From: Sva-07 sp963747375
Lineage (GTDB): Bacteria > Actinomycetota > Acidimicrobiia > Acidimicrobiales > Ilumatobacteraceae
Length of the DNA stretch: 64,000 bases
NCBI GenBank assembly: GCA_963747375.1
Contig: CAVVFL010000007.1
Location: 1-64,000, forward strand
Direction of reading: 5' to 3'
A program made the translations under genes and the position numbers. The first letter of the stretch is position 1. Each line of letters begins with the position of its first letter. The notes under the pieces were generated by a model that was given only the letters and a program-made list of their open reading frames with translations, made no database searches and was not told the DNA's origin. Below are positions 9,381-19,967 of this stretch, piece after piece.

Positions 9381-10692
9381 TCAATCGTCGTCCGACGACC
9401 GTTCGGGTTCGGGCTTCATCACGGCCTGCAGCGCCGGATCCTCCGACTCGTCGACCGTCGGGCGCTTGCTGCCGAACCGCAGCGCGAAGTCGAGGCGCGA
9501 CTCGCCCTTCTCCGACTCGGCCCGGGCGAGATCGCGGAGTCGAACCAGCCGGTCGCGCTTCTCGATCTTCCACGGTCCGACACGCAGCGAGGCATACGCC
9601 AGCGCGCCCAGGGCGATCGGCATCAGGTACTGCGCGAGGCGATACGTCCCGATCGCGGCGACCACGACGCGCCGCGGGATCCCGAAACCCACGAGGGTCG
9701 TGAGGTACGTCGCGTCGACCACGCCCAGTCCGCCCGGCAGGATCGGGATCGCGGCGAGCACGTTGGCCAGCCCGAACGCGACGAGCAGCGCGTCGAGGCT
9801 CAGCGTGCCGCCGAACGCACGGACGAACACCCACAGCGAGGCGGCGTCGAGGAGCCAGTTGGCCATCGCCCAGAACACCACCTTGCGCAGCAACTGGCGA
9901 TCGCTGATCGAGCTCCTCGAGGCGTTCGGCCACCTGGTGGAGCGCGGCCGCGAACTTGTCCTCGTCGGTTCGGAACTTGCGGGCGATCCACCGCACGAAA
10001 CGCTCGGCACGTCCCGAGCCGTCCATGACTCCGATCACGAGGCCGGCGGCCGTGCCGATGATGATGATGCCGGCGACCGCCGCGAGGCTGTAGGCCTGGT
10101 TGACCCCGCGGAACGGCACCGACATGATCAGCCCGGTCCAGAAGATGATGTTGAGCACCACCGCGGAGCCGACGCCTGCCATCGCCAGCGCGAACCCGGC
10201 GTCGGGCCCACTGATCCCCGACAACGTCAAGAGCCGATACCCGAGCGCAGAACTCGCCGCGTTGCCGCCGGGCACGATGTTCGACAGCGCCTTCGTGCTC
10301 AGCTGGATGCGGAACATGCGTGCCATCGAGAGATGGCTCCCGGCGGTCCCGAGCGTGGCACGAGTCAGCAGCGAGTAGCAGAACAGCGCGAGGAGTTGGA
10401 GGGCGAAGCCGACTGCGAGCAGCCCCGGATTGACCTCACGGGCCGTCTCGATCGCCTGCCGAAAGCCGCTCAGCAGCGGTGGCAGCAGGAAGACGGCGAC
10501 GACGATGAACAGCAGCGCCTTGATCGTGACTCGGATCGGTCGGATCCTCGGTTTCGACTTGTTCTCGGCTCGGATGAGTGCGGGCAGCTCGCCGGTCGGC
10601 AGCACCCCACGATCCATCTCGTGCGTCGTGTCGTGCACGCCGTCGAGCGATCCGCGTACAGCGTTCGCTTCGCCCTCGGCTCGATCCGTCAC
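9381..10692 (-). CDS. lysylphosphatidylglycerol synthase-like flippase-domain membrane protein (one frameshift)
   Basis: Integral membrane protein of the UPF0104/YbhN group (the transmembrane part of lysyl-phosphatidylglycerol synthases). After a polar N-terminus, hydrophobic segments begin at IKALLFIVVAVFLLPPLL; the family block LSTKALSNIVPGGNAASSALGYRLL follows. The frame changes near 9905, then WAMANWLLDAASLWVFVRAFGG, LAAIPILPGGLGVVDA and YRLAQYLMPIALGALAY. The PGGLG motif is diagnostic. No synthase domain is attached, so lipid flipping or an unknown envelope role is inferred. About 437 residues. Confidence 0.85.
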
Positions 10693-10716
10693 CCGTTCTT
10701 CCTACCAAGCCATCGT

Positions 10717-11715
10717 TCAGAACAGTCGGATCATGTCTCGCAGGCGGGCGCGCAACTTCGCCGTCTCGTCCGACGGCGTCTTGCCCAGATGCACGACCAC
10801 CAGCTCACGGTCGGGCACGATCACGATGTACTGGCCCTCGTGGCCGTGACACACCAGGCTGCCGGGGATCTCCGGCCACATCCACCAGTGACGGCCGTAC
10901 TCACAGCCGTTGTCGGGGTCGAGTGCCGAGAAGCCCCGGGCCTGCTCCGACCACCCCTCGGGCAGGATGCGGACGCCGTCGGAGGTGACCCCGTCGTGGC
11001 GGTACAGCTCGCCGAACCGGGCGAAGTCGCGCGCCGTGGCGTACACGTACGACGAGCCGACGAAGTCGCCGGCACCATCGAACTTCGGGGTCGCCGAGGT
11101 CATCCCGACCGGCGCAAACAGGCGCTCGTGCAGGAACGACTCGATGGCGGTGCGGCGAAGGTCGGGGTCGCCGCCGACCGCGCCGGACACGATGTCGCCG
11201 ATGATGCGAGCGATGATGTTCGTCGTCCCGGACGAGTAGTTGTAGAACGTGCCGGGCGGATGATCGAGCGGCAGCGCCGCGGCGTAGGCGGCGTGGCTCG
11301 GACCGCTCTCGCCGAACAGCATCTCGAGGCAGTGCGACACCCCGTCGTCGACGTAGTCCTCGACGAAACGCAGGCCGGAGCGCATCTCGAGGAGGTGGAG
11401 CAGCGTGATCTCGGCCTTGTCCGTGCCCTCCCATTCGGGAACCGCGGCCGGAGCGGCGACGTCGACGGCACCGTCGGCGACGAGCAAGCCGAGCGCGGCG
11501 TGCGTGATGCTCTTGGCCATCGACCAACTCGTGAGCGTCGTGGCCGGCGAGATGGCCATCTCGGGTTGGAAGATGTTCTCCGGCTGGAGGCCGTACCGCT
11601 CGGCGATCACCTCGCCGCGCTGCTGAACGACGAACGCCAGGCTGATGCCCTCGCCGTCGGGACGGCTGAAGAGCTCGTCGATCCGGCGATCGAGCTGGTT
11701 CGGGAACGCAGTCAC
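10717..11715 (-). CDS. serine hydrolase, beta-lactamase class C fold
   Basis: Intact 332-residue protein from a GTG at 11715. It carries the SxxK nucleophile WSMAKS, the second motif YNYSSGT and a third motif CHGHEGQY that replaces KTG with HxG, as in esterase-like members (EstB type) rather than true beta-lactamases. No signal peptide is seen, so it is probably cytoplasmic. Hydrolysis of small esters or amides is likely; the substrate is unknown. Confidence 0.85.
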   Translation of the reverse strand: MTAFPNQLDRRIDELFSRPDGEGISLAFVVQQRGEVIAERYGLQPENIFQPEMAISPATTLTSWSMAKSITHAALGLLVADGAVDVAAPAAVPEWEGTDKAEITLLHLLEMRSGLRFVEDYVDDGVSHCLEMLFGESGPSHAAYAAALPLDHPPGTFYNYSSGTTNIIARIIGDIVSGAVGGDPDLRRTAIESFLHERLFAPVGMTSATPKFDGAGDFVGSSYVYATARDFARFGELYRHDGVTSDGVRILPEGWSEQARGFSALDPDNGCEYGRHWWMWPEIPGSLVCHGHEGQYIVIVPDRELVVVHLGKTPSDETAKLRARLRDMIRLF

Positions 11716-11725
11716 CCGGACGACG

Positions 11726-12868
11726 TTAGTTGGCGCCCACCAGGCGATCGGCCAGCCCGACGAGACCGGCGACGTCGTGCACGTCGACCGCCATCAGCGG
11801 CAGTTCGACGACCACCACGTCCTCGGCGAGGTCGGCCAGCACGGCGATCTCGTCACGCTCGGCCGCCGCGAGTTCCGTCAGCTCGTCGTGCCACGCCAGG
11901 TGGTCGGCGAGGGGTCCGTCACCGATGTCGGCCAGCGCGGCCCGATCGGCGGGCGCCAGCTCGATCGGCATCGGATGGATGAGGTTGACGACGACCCCGG
12001 CGAACGGGAAGTCGCCGTCACGCAGCGCTCCGATGAGATGCTCGGCCTCACCGATCGCTTCGGCCCGCGGGCTCGACACCACGACGAAGGTCGCAGCGTC
12101 GGATCGCAGCAGCACCGACACCTCGCCGGCGCGCTGGCGCAGGCCCGGTTCGATGTTGGCGAGCGATCGGAAGAACTCGACGGTGTCCTCGACGATCTGC
12201 GGGCCGGCGAGGCGACGGACCGCCCACAGGAACATCGACGCCGCCGCGTTGGTCACCCTGGCGAACGCTCGCTGGCCTGCAGTGAGCGTGCGGTACACGG
12301 GATGACCGAGGAATCCGATGAGTCGATCGGGTGCCTCGAGCAGATCGATCGCGTGTCGCGACGGTGGCGTGTCGACGATGACGAGATCCCACTCACCGCT
12401 CGTGTGGAGCTGATGCAGCCGCTCGATCGCCATGTACTCCTGCGCCCCCGACAGCGAGCCCGAGATGGCGCGATACACCGGATTCTGGAGGATCGCTTCG
12501 GCCTGTTTCGCGTTGGAGGTCTGCTCGTAGACGAGCCGATCGAACGTCGAGGCGGCGTCGAGCATCAACGCCCACAGTTCGCCGGGAGTGCCGTCCGCTC
12601 CGACTCCGGGGATCCCGGTCACACGGTGCGGCGCGTCCGAGGCGGCCCCGGGCTCGAGTCCGAGCGCGTCGGCGAGCCGCCGGGCGGGATCGACGGTCAC
12701 CACGACGACGCGACGCCCGGCGCGCGCCGCGGCGACGCCGAGGGCCGCGGCCGTGGTGGTCTTGCCGACGCCTCCGGGTCCGCACGTGACGATCAACGCC
12801 GCCGTGGCGACCTCGTCGGCAAACGACTCGGCGGGGTCACGCTTCGCGTCATTCGTCTTCGCACTCAT
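11726..12868 (-). CDS. ArsA/Get3-family ATPase, catalytic copy
   Basis: ATG at 12868, behind GAGGTGTCGAG, opens an ATPase with the P-loop CGPGGVGKTTT, switch Asp in VTVDPARRLADALGL, the Walker B-type DLVIVDTPPSRHA and the family block GSLSGAQEYMAIERL. It resembles the second member of the actinobacterial BagA/BagB pair (Rv3679/Rv3680), anion-transporting ATPase homologues. About 380 residues, no frameshift. The upstream ArsA-like gene runs into it in the same frame without a stop, so a single tandem protein is possible. Confidence 0.85.
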   Translation of the reverse strand: MSAKTNDAKRDPAESFADEVATAALIVTCGPGGVGKTTTAAALGVAAARAGRRVVVVTVDPARRLADALGLEPGAASDAPHRVTGIPGVGADGTPGELWALMLDAASTFDRLVYEQTSNAKQAEAILQNPVYRAISGSLSGAQEYMAIERLHQLHTSGEWDLVIVDTPPSRHAIDLLEAPDRLIGFLGHPVYRTLTAGQRAFARVTNAAASMFLWAVRRLAGPQIVEDTVEFFRSLANIEPGLRQRAGEVSVLLRSDAATFVVVSSPRAEAIGEAEHLIGALRDGDFPFAGVVVNLIHPMPIELAPADRAALADIGDGPLADHLAWHDELTELAAAERDEIAVLADLAEDVVVVELPLMAVDVHDVAGLVGLADRLVGAN

Positions 12869-13816
12869 CTCGACACCTCGATCGAGCGGTGCGACGAGCG
12901 CATCGGCCAGCACGCCGAGGTGGTGGAGCGTGAGGCGAGGTGTCGGCAGGCGTGGCAGCGTCACCATCGGCCGCACGAGCGTCGAGCCGAGCCGGTCGAT
13001 CTGTTGATGCTGGCGATCGAGACGCTCGCGACCGAAGTCGCCCGATGATGCGAGCGCCACCTTGGCCGCCGACGACAGCGTGATCTTCTGTGAACGCGCT
13101 GCCATCGCCGGCGTCTTGGCAAGTCCCGGTCGTTCGGGCCAGCAGGCGTTGACCACCAACGGCATGAGGGCCATGCCGATGTCGCCGCCCAGCTCGAGCG
13201 CCAGTTCGACGGCCTCGGTGATCGGGGTCTCCTCGGGCAGCGTGACGATCATCGCCTGGCAACGCGCCGGATCGCGCAGCATGGCATCGACTTCCACAGC
13301 CTGATCGCGCACCGGCCCCGACTGCACGACGTCGGAGAGCCCGGTCGCCGATCGGAGGAACGGCGCGGCATGTCCGGCCGGTGGGGCATCGACGATGATG
13401 AGGTCGGCCGCCCGCTCCCGTTCGAGTTCCTTGATCTTGCCGAGCACCAGCAGGTGCTCGAGACCCGGTGTGGCCGCAGCGATCATCGGGAGCGACGCAG
13501 CGGACGCAGCGCGACGCAACATGCCGCCGACGCCCTTGAGTTCGAGGTAGTCACCGAAGGCCTGGTCGGCGGGAATCGTGCGCCCACGGACCTGGCCGGC
13601 GCCTTTGACGCGTCGCAGGATCCGATCGTTCTGGTCGAGTTCGCGCCCGCCGAGCAACGGACCCATTCCGGGTCGCCCGTCGACCGCGACGAACAGGACA
13701 TCGGCGCCTTCACGGGCCGCGGCCAGCGCAAACGCCGCAGCCACGGTCGACGATCCGACGCCACCCTTGCCGACCACGACGGCAACCCGGGTGCTCGTGA
13801 GCCAGTCGACAGCCAT
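12865..13816 (-). CDS. ArsA/Get3-family ATPase, partner with altered P-loop
   Basis: Start ATG at 13816 (MAVDWLTSTRVAVVVGKGG; two more ATG/GTG codons lie within 9 bases upstream). The Walker A reads GKGGVGSST: the deviant lysine is kept but the canonical P-loop Lys is Ser, encoded TCG. The rest of the fold is preserved: DVLFVAVDGRPGMG, TPGLEHLLVLGKIKELE, DLIIVDAPPAGHA and VVNACWPERPGLA. The frame has no stop before the next gene; a TGA overlapping the next ATG (ATGA) lies one frame away, so either a small indel hides the normal overlapping stop or the two halves form one polypeptide as in E. coli ArsA. Confidence 0.75.
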
Positions 13817-13884
13817 CACCATCACGGTACCGCCACGGGTCTCTTGGTGGCCGACGTCATCGGTCACGTTCGGGTCGAGAACCC

Positions 13885-14794
13885 TCACATCGCGAATCTG
13901 GGTCCGGCGACACCGACATGGCTCGACACCTCGCCGCCCGACGGCGTCGCAGGCCACACCCGCGGCCGCGACAAGGCGGCCGATGTCCAGGCCCGTCGAG
14001 ATCCCCATGGCGTCGAGGGCATGGGCGAGGTCCTCGATCGGGACGTTGCCGCTGGCGTTCGGAGCGAACGGGCATCCGCCGAGTCCACCGACACTGGCGT
14101 CGAGTCGAATGGCGCCGTGTTGGAGCGCCGCGACAGCGTTGGCGATGGCGAGGCCGCGCGTGTCGTGGAGATGGACACCGACGGGGACGTCGACGACCCC
14201 GAGCGTGCGCTCGACGAGGTGCGCGACCTCGGTCGGCACGGCCACGCCGATGGTGTCGGCCAGCCCGATCGACGACGCTCCTGCGTCAACGGCACGGCGG
14301 GCGACCTCGACGACACGTTCTGGGTCGACCCGATGTTCGAACGGGCACCCCATCGCTGTGGCCAAGGTCATCTCGACGACTGCTCCGGCATCGATGGCGT
14401 CGGCGGCGAACCGTTCGAACGCGTCGAGCGCTTCGTCGGTGCCGGTGCCGGCGTTGTGACGGCTGTGTGTGTCGCTCACCGACACGACGTACTGCAGGTG
14501 CGTGAGGCCGGCGGCGACCGCCCGCTCGGCGCCGCGACCGTTGAGCACCAGCCCCCACCGCGTCACGCCGCCGGCCTCGGCGAGCAGGTGCGTCGCCGCG
14601 CAGAACGACTCGGCATCGGCCATGGCCGGAACCCGATCGGGTCGGACGAAGCTCGTCAGCTCCAGATCGCGGACGCCGGACGCGACGAGGGCTTCGAAGA
14701 TGGCCAACTTCGCCTCGGTCGGGATCGGCTCCTCGTCCTGCAGTCCGTCGCGCAGGCTCACGTCACGCAGCACGACCGACTCGGGCAGGGCCAT
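13885..14794 (-). CDS. mvaB: hydroxymethylglutaryl-CoA lyase family protein (one frameshift)
   Basis: HMG-CoA lyase-type TIM barrel splitting HMG-CoA to acetoacetate and acetyl-CoA, in leucine or acyl-CoA breakdown. ATG at 14794: VVLRDVSLRDGLQDE, LELTSFVRPDRVPAM, a DTIG motif in GLADTIGVAVP, metal His in VGVHLHDTRGLA and the signature GGLGGCPFAPNASGN. The frame changes near 13945; the family C-terminus SSHVGVAGPRF is in the next frame and stops at 13885. Continuing in the first frame would falsely fuse it to the ArsA gene. It is divergent from the CoA-transferase at 14877. Confidence 0.85.
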
Positions 14795-14876
14795 CACGGC
14801 GACAGTCTCTCGCGCGTCGGGCCGGATCATCGACTCGATGGGCAGCGAGCCGGACCACGAACTAGACAGAGAGTCC

Positions 14877-16025
14877 ATGACCACCGAATCGGCTCCCCGA
14901 ACCGGGCCCCTGCTCGGCGTGCGGGTCCTCGAACTCGGGAACTTCATCGCCGGACCGTTCGCCGGCCAATTGTTCGGCGATTACGGCGCCGAGGTGATCA
15001 AGATCGAGGCACCCGACGGTGACCCGATGCGCCACTGGGGGGTGACCGTCGACGACTCCAGCCTGTGGTGGCCGATCATCGCCCGCAACAAGCGGTCGGT
15101 CGTCGCCGACCTCAAGAATGCCGACGACCTGGCCTTCGTGCAGCGTCTCGCCGGCGAGTGCGATGTCGTCCTCGAGAACTTCAGGCCGGGCGTGCTCGCC
15201 AAGTTCGGCCTCGACCACGCAACGCTCTCCAGCGGCGAATGCGGGGATCATCGTCACGCACGTCTCCGGCTTCGGCCAGAGCGGGCCACGGTCGTCGGAG
15301 GCCGGGTTCGGCTCGATCGGCGAGGCGGTCGGCGGGATCCGCCACACCACCGGCGACCCCGACCGACCACCGGCACGGGCGGTGTGAGCCTCGGCGACTC
15401 GCTCGCCGCCATGTTCGCCGTGATCGGCACGCTGGCCGCGCTGCACGAGCGCTCTCGGAGCGGTCTCGGGCAGGAAGTCGACGTCGCGATCTACGAGGCG
15501 GTGGCAGCGCTCATGGAGTCGTCGATGGTCGACTACGACGTCGCCGGCGTGCTGCGTCATCGATCCGGTGGCACCCTGCCCGGTGTCGCTCCGGCCAATG
15601 CGTATCCGACTCGTGACGGCTCGGAGGTGCTCATCGCCGGGAATGCCGACACCGTGTTCGCCCGACTGTGCGACGCGATGGGACGCGCCGACCTCGCCCG
15701 AGACGATCGGTACGCGACGCACGTCGCTCGAGGGCTCAACGAGCGCGAACTCGACGACCTGGTCGCCGGCTGGACCCGAACGATCGACGCCGAGGATCTC
15801 CTTGCGCTCCTGCGCGACTTCAGCGTTCCGGCGGGGCGGGTCTACACCGCGGCCGACATGCTCACCGACGAGCACTACCTGGCCCGCGAGATGATCGAAC
15901 GCCACACCTCACGCACCGGAGTCGACACGCCGATGCTCGGCGTGGTCCCGAAGTTCTCCCGCACGCCGGGCAGCATCAGCGACGTCGGCCCGGAGCTCGG
16001 CGAACACACCGACCTCTACCGCTGA
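14877..16025 (+). CDS. CaiB/BaiF family CoA-transferase (two frameshifts)
   Basis: Type III CoA-transferase moving CoA between carboxylic acids. ATG at 14877: LLGVRVLELGNFIAGPFAGQL, GAEVIKIEAPDGDP, NKRSVVADLK and the catalytic-Asp neighbourhood GLGQEVDVAIYEAVAALM. The frame shifts near 15235 (after LDHATLSS) and back near 15370 (around DPDRPPA), with GFGQSGP and GSIGEAVGG between. About 382 residues, the usual length. Divergent from HMG-CoA lyase, with which it could act in branched-chain or dicarboxylic acyl-CoA metabolism. Confidence 0.85.
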   Translation: MTTESAPRTGPLLGVRVLELGNFIAGPFAGQLFGDYGAEVIKIEAPDGDPMRHWGVTVDDSSLWWPIIARNKRSVVADLKNADDLAFVQRLAGECDVVLENFRPGVLAKFGLDHATLSSGECGDHRHARLRLRPERATVVGGRVRLDRRGGRRDPPHHRRPRPTTGTGGVSLGDSLAAMFAVIGTLAALHERSRSGLGQEVDVAIYEAVAALMESSMVDYDVAGVLRHRSGGTLPGVAPANAYPTRDGSEVLIAGNADTVFARLCDAMGRADLARDDRYATHVARGLNERELDDLVAGWTRTIDAEDLLALLRDFSVPAGRVYTAADMLTDEHYLAREMIERHTSRTGVDTPMLGVVPKFSRTPGSISDVGPELGEHTDLYR

Positions 16026-16065
16026 CCGGACAACACGGGTCAGACCCGTGTTGTCCTCCGGTCAG
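16022..16065. terminator. bidirectional hairpin with GGGTCAGACCC core
   Basis: Arms ACAACACGGGT (16030-16040) and ACCCGTGTTGT (16044-16054) pair around CAG; outer arms CTGACCGG (16022-16029) and CCGGTCAG (16058-16065) extend the stem past a 3-base bulge. The outer stem contains the stop codons of both convergent genes (CoA-transferase and nrdB). No T-tract. The same core recurs at 45225-45314. Confidence 0.75.
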
Positions 16066-17167
16066 AAGTCTTCGTCGAAGCTGACGTCGCCCTCGACGCC
16101 GGTCTGGTACGAGCTGACGGTGCGCTCGAAGAAGTTCGACAGCTCCTGCACGTCCTGCAGCTCCATGAAGCTGAACGGGTTCTTGGAGCCGAACTCGGGA
16201 GCGTAGCCGAGCTGCGCGAGGCGCTGGTCGGCGACGAACTCGAGGTAGGTGCGCATGTCGCCCAAGCTCATGCCCGGCACACCTTCGCCCAGCAGGTCGT
16301 CGGCGAACAGGTGCTCGCAGTCGACCGCCTCGTTGAGCATCTCGCGGATGTCGGCCTCGAGCTCATCGTCGAACAGCTCGGGCTCCTCCCGGCGCACGGT
16401 GTCGACCACCTCGAACGCGAAGTTCATGTGGCAGCTCTCGTCGCGGAACACCCAGTTGGTGCCGTCGGCGAGGCCGTTCAGCAGGCCCTTCGAGCGCAGG
16501 AAGTAGACGTAGGCGAACGCGCCGAAGAAGAACAGGCCCTCGATGCAGGCGGCGAAGCAGATCAGGTTGAGCAGGAACTGCTTGCGCTCCTCGGGCGTCT
16601 CGATGCGCTCGCAGACCCTGGATCGAGTCGATCCACTTGAAGCAGAACTCGGCCTTGCGCGCGGATCGACGGGATGTTCTCGACCGCGGCGAACGCCGCG
16701 TCGCGCTCGGTCAGGTCGGGGATGTAGGTGTCGAGCAGCGTCAGGTAGAACTGGACGTGCAGCGCCTCTTCGTAGAGCTGGCGCGACAGGTACATCCGGG
16801 CTTCGGGCGCGTTGATGTGCTGGTAGAGGTTGAGCACCAGGTTGTTCGACACGATCGAGTCGCCGGTGGCGAAGAACGCGACCAGGCGCTCGACCAGGTG
16901 CCGCTCGGCCGGCATCAGCTTGCGGTCGAGGTCGACCAGATCGTCGGAGAAGTCGACCTCCTCGACGGTCCAGGTGTTCTTGATGGCGTCGCGGTACATC
17001 TCGTAGAACTGCGGGTAGCGCATCGGCCGCAGCGTGAGGTCGAAGCCGGGGTCGAGCATGTTGGTCGGTCGCTTGGCGCCGACCGGTGAGGCCGACTCGA
17101 ACTCGTCGGCGAGTGTTTCGCCCGGCGCGGCCGGGGCGTAGTCGGTGATCGGGTCGATGAGGGCCAT
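16062..17167 (-). CDS. nrdB: ribonucleoside-diphosphate reductase beta subunit (two close indels)
   Basis: Radical-generating R2 subunit of class I ribonucleotide reductase. ATG at 17167 overlaps the nrdA stop as TGATG. Iron and radical residues are visible: the first ligand region near DFSDDLVDLDRKLMPAER, then YEEALHVQFY with the E-x2-H-x3-Y spacing of a tyrosyl-radical site, and DESCHMNFAFE with the second Glu/His ligands. Near 16620-16670 two single-base insertions break the frame (the expected reading is roughly AKAEFCFKWIDSIQ then CERIETPEERKQF). C-terminal VSSYQTGVEGDVSFDEDF should bind the alpha subunit. Essential gene, so the indels argue for draft errors. Confidence 0.9.
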
Positions 17168-19747
17168 CACTGGCATGCCTCGCAGGACTCGGGGTTCTCG
17201 AGGCAGCACGCGATGGCCTCTTCGTCGGTGTAGATCTTCTTCTCCGGTGCGGGCGTCGGAGCGCCACCGCCCGACGGACCCTGAGGGCGTCGGGGCCGCG
17301 GGCGTTGCAGTTGCCTTGGTGGCGGCGCCCGAGGTGGTCTGGTTGATGCGGGTCGCCGGGCGAGGCGCAGGTAGTAGGTGGTCTTCAGCCCGGCCTTCCA
17401 GGCGTGCAGGTACATCGAGGAGAGCTTGCCGATGGTCGGCGTCTCCATGAACAGGTTGAGCGACTGGCTCTGGTCGATGAAGGCGCCGCGCTCGGCGGCC
17501 ATGTCGATCAGCGCCCGCTGCGGGAGCTCCCACGCGGTGCGGTAGATCTCCCGGAGCTCGTCGGGGATGCGCATCGACGTCCTGCACCGAGCCCTCGGCG
17601 CGCTTGATGTCGGCGATCATCTGCTCGTCCCACAGGCCGAGCGCCTGCAGCTCTCGCACCAGGTAGCGGTTGATCTGCAGGAACTCGCCCGACAGCGTCT
17701 CGCGCTTGAACAGGTTGGACACCTGCGGCTCGATGCACTCGTAGCAGCCGGCGATCGAGGCGATCGTCGCCGTCGGCGCGATGGCGATGAGCAGCGAGTT
17801 GCGCAGGCCGTGCTCGGCGATGCGGCGCACGCAGCGCGTCCCAGTCGAGTTCGGCCGGCGGCGTGACGCCGCCGTTTGCCGGTCCCACAGGTCGAACTGC
17901 AGCTCGCCCTTGGCCGCGCGGGTCTCCTCGTAAGCCTCGTGCGGGCCGTTGTGCTCGGCGAGTTCGGTCGACGCCCACAGCGCGTGGAAGTAGATGTCCT
18001 CGCTGATCGTGCGGCTCAGCGCCTTCGCCTCGGCGGAGTCGAACGGCAGACGCAGCTTGAAGAAGACGTCCTGCAGGCCCATCAGCCCGAGGCCGACCGG
18101 GCGCCACTTGGGGTTCGAGAACTCCGCTTCGGCGGTCGGGTAGTAGTTGATGTCGATGACCCGGTCGAGGAACGGCACCGCCAGGCGCACGACCCCGCCG
18201 AGCTTGTCGAAGTCGAACTCCATCTCGCCGCTCGGGCCGGCGGCGACGTAGGCGCCGAGGTTGAGCGAGCCGAGGTTGCACACCGCGGTTTCTGCTGGTC
18301 GGTGACCTCGAGGATCTCGGTGCACAGGTTCGACAGGTGCACCACGCGTGGGGTGCCGTCGTCGTTGGTCGATCCGGTCTGGTTGCACTTCTCGTTGGAG
18401 GCGTCCTTGAAGGTCATCCAGCCGTTGCCGGTCTGCGCGAGCGTGCGCATCATCCGGGTGTACAGCTGGCGCGCCGGGACCTGCTTCTCGTAGAGGCCCG
18501 CTTCCTCGGCTGCCACGTAGGCCCGCTCGAAGTCCTCGCCGAACAGGTCGGTCAGGTGCGGCACCTGCTTGGGGTCGAACAGCGACCACTGCCAGTCCTT
18601 CTCGACCCGCTCCATGAACAGGTCGGGGATCCAGTTGGCGAGGTTGAGGTTGTGGGTGCGCCGCGCGTCGTCGCCGGTGTTGTCGCGCAGCTCGAGGAAG
18701 TCCTCGATGTCGGCGTGCCACGACTCGAGGTAGACGCACGCGGCGCCCTTGCGGCGACCGCCCTGGTTGACCGCGGCGACCGACGAGTCGAGCGTCTTCA
18801 GCCACGGCACGATGCCGTTGGACAGGCCGTTGGTGCCGTGGATGAGCGAGCCCTGGCCGCGCACCCGGTGCCAGGCCACGCCGATGCCGCCGGCGAACTT
18901 CGACAGCTGGGCGATGTCGGTGTAGCGCTCGTAGATGGCCTCGAGGCTGTCCTCGGGCGAGTCGAGCAGGTAGCAGCTCGACATCTGGCTGTGCGACGTG
19001 CCCGAGTTGAACAGCGTCGGGCTCGACGGGAGGTAGGCGAGCGACGACATCAGGTCGTAGAAGCTCGATCGCCTCGTCGACGTCGGTCGACAGACCGCAG
19101 GCGACGCGCAGGAAGAAGTACTGCGGCGTCTCGATGACCTCGCGACGCGACGGGTGGCGCAGCAGGTAGCGGTCGTACACCGTGCGCAGGCCGAAGAACT
19201 CGAAGCTGCGGTCACGGTCGGAGTCGATGGCGTCGTTGAGCTGCCGGTGCGTTGGCCTCCACGAATTCGAGGACGTGGTCGGCGATGAGGCCCTCGGCGT
19301 GACCGACCTTGATCGACTGGGAGAACCACGGGATGTTCTGGTTGCGGACTTCCTTGTCGATCACCGTGGCGAGCAGGCGCGCGGCGAGGCGCGAGTAGTT
19401 CGGCTCCTCGACGATGAGGCCGCGGCGGTGCGGATCGACAGGTCGTCGAGTTCGCGGGTGGTGGCACCGTCGTCCAGCGCCGAGATCGTGCGGGTGGCGA
19501 CGCGCATCGGGTCGACGCCGAGCAGACCTTCCGATGCACGGGCGATGGCGTTGACGATCTTGTTGAGATCGACCGGTTCGAGCGCACCACTGCGCTTCTT
19601 CACTCGCATCACGGCTGCTCCGGGCTGGGTCGCTGCGGGGACGGCGGCACCTTTCGCGGTGTCACGCAACGCTGGTGTCGTTGCCTCGACCTGCTCGTCG
19701 GTCGCTCGCCCTTGCGTCGCTCCGACGCTGTCATCGATCAATGTCAC
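17167..19747 (-). CDS. nrdA: ribonucleoside-diphosphate reductase alpha subunit (multiple frameshifts)
   Basis: Catalytic subunit reducing ribonucleotides. GTG at 19747 behind GGAG; after about 45 residues comes an ATP-cone (MRVKKRSGALEPVDLNKIV), implying dATP control. Conserved blocks in order: FNSGTSHSQMSSCYLL (active-site Cys), FAGGIGVAWHRVRGQG, NQGGRRKGAACVYLE, NWIPDLFMERV, LSNLCTEILEV (thiyl-radical Cys), AVCNLGSLNLG, GLGLMGLQDVFF, LLIAIAPTATIASIAGCYECIEP and DQSQSLNLFM. The tail ends CLENPESCEACQ, the redox-shuttle Cys. Frame changes occur near 17340, 17575, 17850, 18295, 19065, 19240 and 19430, yet every catalytic motif survives. Confidence 0.9.
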
Positions 19748-19967
19748 CAGGTTCTCCGAATCGTCGTTGGGTGTTCGTTGCGGTGTTCGTTGGTATTCGT
19801 TGCGGTGTTCACGGTCTGTGGTCTGTTCGTCGAGAAATCGTCAGCGACCACAAGGTGTGGTGTTCTCCCCCGGCTGACAGCGCCATTCGGCACCAGATGT
19901 CGTGGTGGCGGGCACGTAATTACAGCAGTGAAACTACGGGTGTGTCAACCGTCTCGCGAAGAAAGTG
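19748..19967 (-). promoter_or_regulatory. nrdA upstream region: tandem repeats and dyad
   Basis: This 220-base gap upstream of nrdA holds three to four imperfect copies of GTGTTCGTTGCG with about 12-base period at 19771-19812. A perfect dyad ACCACA-AGG-TGTGGT lies at 19847-19861. Class I reductase operons are commonly controlled by NrdR at paired boxes; this dyad is a candidate operator but does not match the AT-rich NrdR consensus. No confident -35/-10 pair was found. Confidence 0.35.

Noticed and set aside
10717..11715. Annotation as an antibiotic-resistance class C beta-lactamase.
   Set aside because: The third motif is HEG-like rather than KTG and there is no signal peptide, which fits esterase-type family members better.
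9217..11982. A 921-codon open frame on the plus strand.
   Set aside because: It is antisense to three well-supported genes, is low-complexity in Arg/Ser/Asp and has no family resemblance; typical of high-GC shadow frames.
11726..14947. One open frame joining HMG-CoA lyase with both ArsA domains (1,073 codons).
   Set aside because: The true HMG-CoA lyase C-terminus (SSHVGVAGPRF) lies in the next frame and stops at 13885, so the lyase-ArsA fusion is produced by a frameshift. Only the ArsA-ArsA continuity remains open.
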